In this document: positions 25,601 through 34,600 of the stretch, piece after piece | How the letters are laid out: each line of letters opens with the position of its first letter | Numbering within the stretch: the first letter of the stretch is position 1 | DNA from: Xiphophorus maculatus | Taxonomy: Eukaryota; Chordata; Actinopteri; Cyprinodontiformes; Poeciliidae | DNA length: 64,000 nucleotides | Direction: 5' to 3' | NCBI RefSeq assembly: GCF_002775205.1 | Contig: NC_036448.1 | Span: 4,366,572 to 4,430,571 of the forward strand | Notes under the pieces: model-generated | Seen by the model: only the letters and a program-made list of their open reading frames with translations | What the model was told of the DNA's origin: nothing | Databases searched by the model: none | Translations under genes and position numbers: made by a program

Positions 25601-28600
25601 TCCAGCGCTGTCAGTTTTTTTCCCTCTTTTTTTTTTCCTTCAAAATGAAAGACGCCGATTGTTTTATATGAGTCAGCCAGGCCCATAGATCAAAGATCCA
25701 CCATGTGTGGACTCCTGCCGGCTCGGCGCCCACTGATGCGGCAGCTGTCGCCGCCTCGAGACGCGGCACGAGCGCCACGCGAAGCTCTCTCCTGACGCAT
25801 GTCGTTCTCTCCGCAGCGAAGAAGAGGCTCCTGCTGTCAGAGGAGACGGACCTCGAAGGCACCACGGAGGAGAGCATCGAGTGCGTCTCCTCGTCAGACC
25901 CGGAGAAGAACAAAAAGGACGAGGCCCTGGGAGCCGATGCCAAGGTGAGGTGCGGCTCGCTCACGTCGGCCTTGATCAATTCGGGTTTTCTCACACAGCG
26001 CCCGGATGTTTTCGCACCCCATTAAAATCAGCTTTATTTATCCCAAAGGGAAGTGACGTTAAAGTTGTAACTCATATGAATTCAAGGTTTTTCCGCAGAG
26101 TTATCATAAATGGTGACAGCTGTTCCAGGAAAGATCTCCTGTAGCAGTCTGTATTACAGTAAATTTGAAGAAGCCTCCGACTGAAGACACTCTTGTTCTA
26201 TAACAGTTCGCTTGTTCGCAGTTCGCAAATTTTCTTGGTTTTATGTAGAATCCTTCTTTGCACCATCATCTCATAGGCTTCACAGAACCAACATTCTTTA
26301 TCAGATTGTTGAGCCTCTTTAAGTCCCCGGTTCTGTTGCTGCTACCCCAGCCTTCATTTTCTCGGCTCAGAATCTAAAGTCCTTGTTCAGAGATAACCTG
26401 TAAAGAAAAAGACTGTGAGAAAGCGGTCGCGGGAAGCTGAAGAAGAACTACAGGGTTGTTTTGAGGCTACAGATCGGATTGCTCTTTGCCAACCTCGACA
26501 GATGTTTCATTCGACAAGGTTTAAACATACAATTTTCCCCCAACTTTGCTAGTACTCGACTATGATTTTATGTCACGGTCCAAAATAAAGCAGCTTATAA
26601 CCGCAAGGTCCAAGGAAAAGCATATTAACAGAGTATACAAATATTTGTATGACTCTCCTTTACTCTGACACCCCTAAATGAAATTCAGAGAAGAATTCAG
26701 AATTCATGTGATTAGCAAATTGTGTCTCCCCGTGTAGCTGCAGTGCTGTCTTTTAAAAAACATCAAAACTAAAACAGTCCATTTGTGCAGAAAAATCCAT
26801 GAAATTATTAAAAACTTCATATTCACATTTTTATATATGAGATATACTGTAGATGCCACTGTATACATGACAGACAAAGAACAAAGGTGGAATAATGAAA
26901 ATACTTTATAATTCCGTACTGCTTGTTGTACATGCACAAAAAAGCAACAACAAAAAATCCCCCCCCCCACAAAAATGATCAGCACATAAACTAAATTACT
27001 CAGAGCAGTCAGTAAAGTAATCATTTTTAAACTTGTTTGACTAAGCAAACTGTATTTTTGCTCCTTTGATCATATTTCTACCAGTACTACAAGAAAAACA
27101 AACTAGAAAGATCTAAAAAGGTACAAATACTTCGCTCATTACTAATCCCTGAATCAAACGAACGCAGGCTGAAGGTTTCGCCTCGTAAAGCGTCTATGAA
27201 GCTGGTAAACAGCTCCGAGGGATTCACGGCGCGTCGAGCGAGCAGACTTTTGATTCTTGTTTGTGGAGGAACGCTCCACTAGGTCTCTTCAATATTGATG
27301 GGATGACGTGGTTTATTGATGAGACCACTGCGTGCTCCCGCTGAGGACAAGCCGCTGCCTGTTCCCCGATTTTTGACTGCCGCTCGGCGGGTCTCCGAGG
27401 CGCCGGCCGCTTTATCGCTATAGTGGGAGAAAACCGGTGCTGCCCTGGCAGCGAGTGAAAGGGTTTAAGTAGAAATGCTTTTACAGTTTACAACAAGGAA
27501 GTGAACTTTATTTCTTCTATGTTTATTATTTTGTTTGTTTGTTTGTTTGTTTTTCTGGGTAGATGGGTTCATGTGGTGATAAACTATCGTTTGAAGGTCA
27601 GCTTTCTGCCAGATCCCACCATGTTGATCTTAGATTTGAGACTTTATTCATATTCTTTTCACCTGCTTTTCCTACACTTTCTCTGTAGCATAACTGAGGC
27701 TTGACAATTGCTTAGATCTTTTTTTTTTAAAATGCATGTTTAAGAAATCATTGAATCTCCCATGGCAACCATTCAGTTGTGCAAAACGCCTGGATGGTCA
27801 GAGCTCCGCCTTCGAGAAGAAGCTCCTCCTCAGAGTCGCAGTTTCAAAGTTTCTGCCTCAAGTATCCTCCCCCACTCGGCTCCTTCAGACTAGCCAGCAG
27901 CAATTAGCAAATACCTGGTGGAGCTGCTCATCTGCTGAGCTCTTTATAGGAGCTACTTCTCAGTGAAACGCTGGTAATAACATTGTTAAAGGGTTAATAG
28001 AGGATTGCGGTTGTGATGACCTCCTGAAGGTGGAGTTCTAGAAAGAGACAGAGAACCAATTTCGAGGCGTTAAATTATAAAGCAAGATTTCTTTTAAGTC
28101 ATATTTGTATATTATATTTATATTATATATATACCATATTTTTTAACGACACAAGTTAACATTCTTACCTGTTTGTGCTATGAGATGACAATGTGCATGG
28201 AAAAATAATAATAATTTTGCCTCTTTAAAGTTTGCGCTGTGAAAGAATTTCTTCTGGTTTTGTTCTTTCGTCACACTTGAAAGTTTCAGATCATCGACCA
28301 AATTTTAACACCACACAACGATAAGATTAACATGCGAAAAGCAGTTTTCAAATGATATCAGTTACTAAGGTAAGAGAGTCAGTTTAAATAAAAGGTTACT
28401 TTACATAATATATCCTTTTTCAAATTCTTGAAAGCGCATCTAAGAATAAAGTTTAAGAGTTCTGATTAGATATTTGACTTTCACAAAATGCATCTGTCTT
28501 TCTAAAAGGTAAAGGCAATCAACAATATCAGCCTCATTAGAACATACTTAATGTTCTTTATCTTCATTTACCGTCAGACAGCCGCTGCATTGATTTAGCC

Positions 28601-31600
28601 ACAGTTTCACCAGGAGTGTTATTTAACCGGCCAAACTCCGAGTAACGGAGCTGCCCGCTGTGCGGTTAATGAGCCGCTGGTGTCGTAATTTGTTCCTCAT
28701 ATATGAGCCTCATAACCCACGGCTCCACTGGCAAATTCACTTCTCAGTCTTTAGCTTTTATTAGAGGCTAACAGCAAGATCTGTTGTTTTGTGATTGTCA
28801 CACAATAACAGCAGCCTGGTTTTGCCTTGGGTGTTGAATAGAAAACAAGGTTTTCTATTCTTCTGGGGATGAAGGATGAAAGGACAATAAATAGTCAGAT
28901 AATCTAGTTCCGATATAAACAAGCTAGACAGGACAGGTATTTATTTCCCTGGGAAGTACTGGGATCGATTCTCCACAGCAATAAGTGGCGGTGACTTTAA
29001 AGTTGTGGTATCTTCAAATCTGAACATGAGCTCAGCCAGTTGCAATATTTCAAACCAAGCATACATATCCCAAATTCAAGCAAGACAATCACGAGTCCAT
29101 TTCTCATCAAAAGTAAATACACATTATGCAAATACTTTTAAAGGAGTTCAACAAACACTATCATGCTCAGGCTCTGGACCATCAGACGAGATGTTAGCTT
29201 AACATTAATCAGCGGATTTTATGTTTTTATTGCATGAAGATGAAGGCAGCACAGCGTTTCTTTACATCGTCCTCCCTGAGGAGCTCAAACAATCAGATTC
29301 TCAGCTTTTAAACCACTTCTGTACATTTGATAAATTTTTTTTGTTATTAAAGTTTTTATTATTTCAGAACATATATGTATATAGCCCCTTCCAGCCCTCC
29401 CCAAGCCCTCACAAAACAAAAACCACCAATAAAACAAAGCAAAACAAAACAACCAGGTCAGCACATATCAACTCAATAAAAGTTTCACAAAAAATTGGCA
29501 TATGCAAATATCCTTGATGTCAGCAGAAACAACCACAGTAAACAGAAGTAGTCACTCGTCAGTATTTTCCAAAACAGCAGTTCATCAAAGGAGTTTACTT
29601 GTCCCAGTATTGCAGGGGAGGAAATAGTTCCAGGATTTCTTAAAGTTTTCTACGTCGTTATTTAGCTTGGCCAGCATTTGTTCATATGACACTATTTCCA
29701 ACATCGACTCCAACCAGCTTTTAACATTCGGAACAGTTTAAAATTTCCATAGTCTGAGGATTATTCTGGCAGCCGTGACCGTCCCCACCTGCACCACGGT
29801 GTTTTGGTGTTTTGACATATTAGACGTCACTGTTTGATCCCCCAATAAGCAGAGTCTTGGTAACATGGGTATCCCCACACCTGTCCACTTTCCAGTGTGT
29901 TGTAATACTGCTTTCCAGAATGGGGAGATGCATTTACATTCCCATATCGCATGTTTAAAAGTTCCTGATTCCGTGTTGCATTTCCAGCATAGGTTATTGG
30001 CAAGCAGGCCCATCCTGCTTGCCAATAACCTATTGGGGTGAAATAAAATCTATGTACGATCTTATAGTGCGTAAATTTCCCTCTCGATTCTTTTTTTTTT
30101 TGCTTTTTTGGGGGGGTTTTACCCCTCCAGGGGTTTTTTTGTGGGCTCTAGTGTCCCTTATATGATAGTTGGCTGACAGGAAACGGGGAAGGAGAGGGGG
30201 GAAGACATGCGGCAAATGTCGTCGGGTCCGGGAGTCGAACCCGCGACGGCCGCGTCGAGGACTCAAGGCCTCCAAATACGGGTCGCGCTAACCCCTTACG
30301 CCACCATGGCACGCCCGCCCTCTCGATTCTTTAATATATTTCCCATTATTTGAAAGTACTTTCAACCATCCTTCATCACTAAAAATGCAGCCAAGGTCCC
30401 TCTGCCAGACAATCCCCAGACTTTTACATACATCCTTTTGCAGGGTATTAAATAATTTATAAAAGCCTTGAGCCCATAAATTCCTGTATTGGATTTTTCC
30501 TTAATATATGAAATTATCTTTAACAATACAGTCTCTAATTTGTAGACATTTCCAGAAACTATCTTTTTTTTATATTATATGTCAGCATGACATCTGAAAA
30601 AGACATAAAAACCTCGTCTGTATACAAATCGTCCACAATACGTATTCCTTTCACAAGCCATTGTTCCCAGTAAACAGTTTTTCTTCCAGTATAGATGGAT
30701 GGATTAAACCACAATGAAGAGCACAACTGTTTTAAATGTGACATCTTACATATTTTATGCATCTCCTTCCATACTAATTTAGAATGTGCTAATACTGGAT
30801 TTGTGGGAAGTGATTATCTATTATCCGTTTCACCATGGGAAAGGACATCTATTGATCAGAAAGGGTTCACTAATTCTTCTTCAATATTCATCCAACTCAG
30901 CTTTGTTTCTCCCTTTTCAAAAATATTTGGACAACGTAGACATTTCAAATGTGAGATTATAAAGCCTTACATTAGGGAGGGCCACGGCCCCTACGGCCCT
31001 GGCAGCACAGCGCTTCTTTACGTCATCCTCCCTGAGGAGATCAAACGATCAGATTCGCAGCTTTTAAACCACTTCTGTACATATTTTTATTCTCACACAC
31101 CAGCTCTCAAACATCTTCCCATTATTACTCCATAAATGATCGTTGTTAGGTATGCGGCGCTACGGCTACGCCTTCGTTTAAGACCTGCCATACGTGCTGT
31201 GCTTTTGGGGGTCTTTCTGCCACCTCAACATTTTGACTAATAATACTGCAAAATCAAAAGTATTTAGCTAACCCAGTGTGCTTTACAGTCATCGGACTAT
31301 ATAATAAATGTTTTTTCTTTTCAGTCAGCTAACAATGAAGCATGCTAGGCTTCAGCAGAACAGTAAGCTCTCCGCTAGCTACGAAGCACACTGGGTTATC
31401 TGAACGCTTTTGATTTTACAGTATTATTAGTGAAAAGGTTGAGGCGGGAGAAAAACAAGTACGCAGCAGACGTGATGAGACTGAAACGAAGGTGTAGCGT
31501 CAGACTGCTGATGGTTGCATACCTAGCAACCATCAGATATAGAGGAATAATGGGAAGATGTTTGAGAGCTGCTGTATTAGTGGGTGTGTGTGTAAATGGG

Positions 31601-34600
31601 AGTTTAGAAACGTGAACAGACGTGGGTTAGTTCGAACAAAGCAGACCAAACAGGACAGTCTCATGTTAGTCATTCTCTTAGCAACCGGCCAGCTTTGACA
31701 ACCTGCTCTCCGATTCCCGTCTTTTTGTGCGTTTGTTTATTTTCCCTTCCTGTGTCGACGTTGCCTTTTCTTTATTAAATCTCTTTAGTGGAAACTACAG
31801 AGGGAATTTTAATCCGTTGCCTGACTTGTAAATCAAAGCAGTGATTCATCTTTTACATGAACGCTAAGCAGTTGCAGTCGGACGTCATGTCCCATCAGGA
31901 TGCTTTTTTGTATTATTATTTTATTTATTTCTGTAAGTTGACCCTTCAGATGATAGCTCTTAAACCTCGCGGCTCTTCCAGTCGTTAATCCAACGTGATG
32001 ATGGATCAAACTGCTCTCCGTCTCTTCTCCCCTCCTTCGTTTGGGCCTCACAGGGAGCCGTCTTCCCCGCAACATTCCTCGAGGAGTTCTGTGCTTTTTG
32101 TTCTCTGCCGCAGCTTGGCTTCATTAGCATGCAGCGTGCTAATGAAATTCAGCCAGTCAGGAAATCATCTTAATAGCTTTTGCATCATCAGGAGCACCAT
32201 CACTCAGATTTATGTCTCTGAGCGCCGCTGGCGGTTCGATCGGTGCCCAGACCTGCAAACTGAAGACATCTGAATCTGGATGGATGAAGTCCGGGGGGGG
32301 GGTCGCGTCTCTTTACACTAATTTTTTTTAGCTTATTTGACAGGGACAATAACCAAACTGAATAAAGCAGCAGTCCCATGTCTGCATCATGGTGATTATA
32401 GCATGGGCTAATTTGCAGCCCTTTTATAAACAGCATCTCTAAGGAAGTGGAATGGTAATAAAAGAGTTCAATAATTAACAATAATATTAACAACATAAAC
32501 AGAGTGATATACATGAAGCAAAGGGATTTAAAACATAAAAAATAAAATGCATTAAGCGTGAATGCAATGCTGTTGTTATTGACACAGCAAGAGTTTGGTT
32601 TGTTTTTCCCATTATTTATTCAAAGTTCAGAGAGCGCGTACCGTCCTGCTGTTGACCCCTCGTTACCTTAGTGACATTTTTGGACCGTGGGAGGAAGCCG
32701 GAGTACCCAGAGAAAATCCACTTATGCACAGGGAGGACACGTAGTGTGACAATAAATAAAACTGTTGAGTTTTGTGACACCAAATAAAATAATGACTTAA
32801 TTTAAAGGCGGAGTTTCAGAAAGAGCAGGAGCTTCTTAAAGAGACAGAAGCGCAATTTCAAGGCATTACATTACAAAGTTTCTTTTAAGCACATATGATA
32901 TATAGCATTTTTTTAACAACTGAAAGGCAACATAGTAACTTGATTGGAACTACGTGGCTGGAAAACGCATAGTACCGTCCCTTTAACATGTCGGGAGGTG
33001 AAAGGTTTTATAGTGTTCAGCATATATATTTGTTGAATTCTTCAAATATAATATGTCTAAACCAGGTGCTTTCAATCCATTTAATTTGTTTGTTTATTTA
33101 ATTATTTATATTCTTCAAACCGGTTTTGAAAAACAAGAAAACAAGTGATCAGTATGACAAGAGAACAAGAACAATTAGCTAGTGTTCTGTTTAAAAAGGA
33201 GTAGGAGGAAGTGAAGTCTTATTTAATCTTACCCCTAATCTCAGTTTAATAAAATATACCGACTCAAAAATGATCAGAAATCAGTCATTTAAACCAACTT
33301 ACGGTATTCATAATGCCTGTTTGATATACTGTGCTGAAGAATCAACAAATAAATTATACTACATGAGCAAAGTGACTACTTTGAGTGAGTAAATGAATCT
33401 GAAGCAGTGAGGCATCAGACGGCTCAGTGACATTTAGCGCTGATCTGGTTCTGCTCCGTGTGTTCAGGTGTGTGAGGACTCTCCTCTCCTGCTGAGCTCC
33501 CCCGTCATTGAGGCCTCCTCCCTGGCCCAGCCTGCGGCCGAGGCCTCCTGTTCCGCGGAGCACCAGGTCCGGCTGCTCCAGAAGCAGCTCCAGCAGCAAG
33601 AGCAGCAGTCGCTGGCAGCTTCCGCACAGGTCACTTCCTGGTTTTTTTGTTGCTGTTTTTTTTTTTTTTTTTTTTTTTTTAAATGTTCCAATTGCGTTTG
33701 AGAATAAATCATACTCGGGTAAGGCTGGGGAAAAAAACGAACGCCTCGAACGGAAACTCCATTCTTGTGCTGTTTGCTTCCAAAGCAAAAAGCCACGAAG
33801 GGAAAAAAATCCGTTTGTTTTCACCGACTTGTGCTTTGCAGGTCCACGTTCTGCAGGAGCAGCTGTCGGTGGAGATGTGCGCGCGCACCGAGGCCCAGGC
33901 CCGAGTCCAGAGACTGCTGCAGCAGAACACCGACCTGCTGCAGCACATCTCCCTGCTGGTCAAGCAGATCCAGGAGCTGGAGCTCAAATCGGCTGGACAC
34001 TTGACATCTAGTGAGTGAACAAACAGCTTCGCTTCCTTGTTTATTTTGTTAGATTTTTCTATTTTCTCCTCCGCAAAAACTTCAAACCTCTCTTTCCCCT
34101 CCTTCCCCTCCTTTCCCTTTTTTTGGTTTGGTTTTCTCGCCCTATCTTCCGGTTATAGCTCCTTTTTATCATCCACCGCTGGCACGCAATTAATTATCCC
34201 ATGACAGGCCTGTCAGAGAATGCAGTGAGGATCTCTGTTCTCCCCCCACCCCCTCTTTTCCCTGCATCCAGCTAGTGGCGATAAGCTAGCATGAAGTAAT
34301 TACTTGTGAAGCCCTGTCAGCGCTGACATCATCCCACTCTGTGCAGCTTCTCCTTCTCTGCACAGAAGATTTTTTGGTCTTGTTTTCTGTCTTTTTATGC
34401 GAATCCTAAAGTTCCACCTCTTCTTCGCTTCCCACCACTCGGTGCCTCGCAGAAGCATTCATAACTTGGACTTTTTAAAATGTTGTCACATTACCCTCTG
34501 TGTATGCCACTGAGATCATTCACATGAAACAAACACACACCAGCAGTGTTTCTCAATTATTTTCTATCATTTTCATTCGCAACAGCAGCTGCGTTTGACA

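Larger units (their letters stand above)
29327..31000 (-). mobile_element. L1-type LINE, 3' part, decayed
   Basis: On the minus strand the region codes for the end of a LINE ORF2: [12 protein letters not shown]...[10 protein letters not shown], the Cys/His motif typical of L1/Tx1-type C termini, then SPFWKAVLQ. Upstream pieces (30340-30960) read as interrupted L1-type coding, such as [14 protein letters not shown] run near 29333-29341 would be the poly(A) tail. A SINE interrupts it at 30094-30317. Confidence 0.7.
25945..33467 (+). other. nos1ap intron 7
   Basis: 7.5 kb. Holds a CpG-rich patch (27130-27460), family B copies, an L1-type LINE with a nested SINE, and a foldback element. No additional coding exon is supported. 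Confidence 0.8.

Noticed and set aside
30180..30310. tRNA gene on the minus strand
   Set aside because: A and B boxes are present but the cloverleaf is not conserved, and a SINE body, A tail and target duplication follow.
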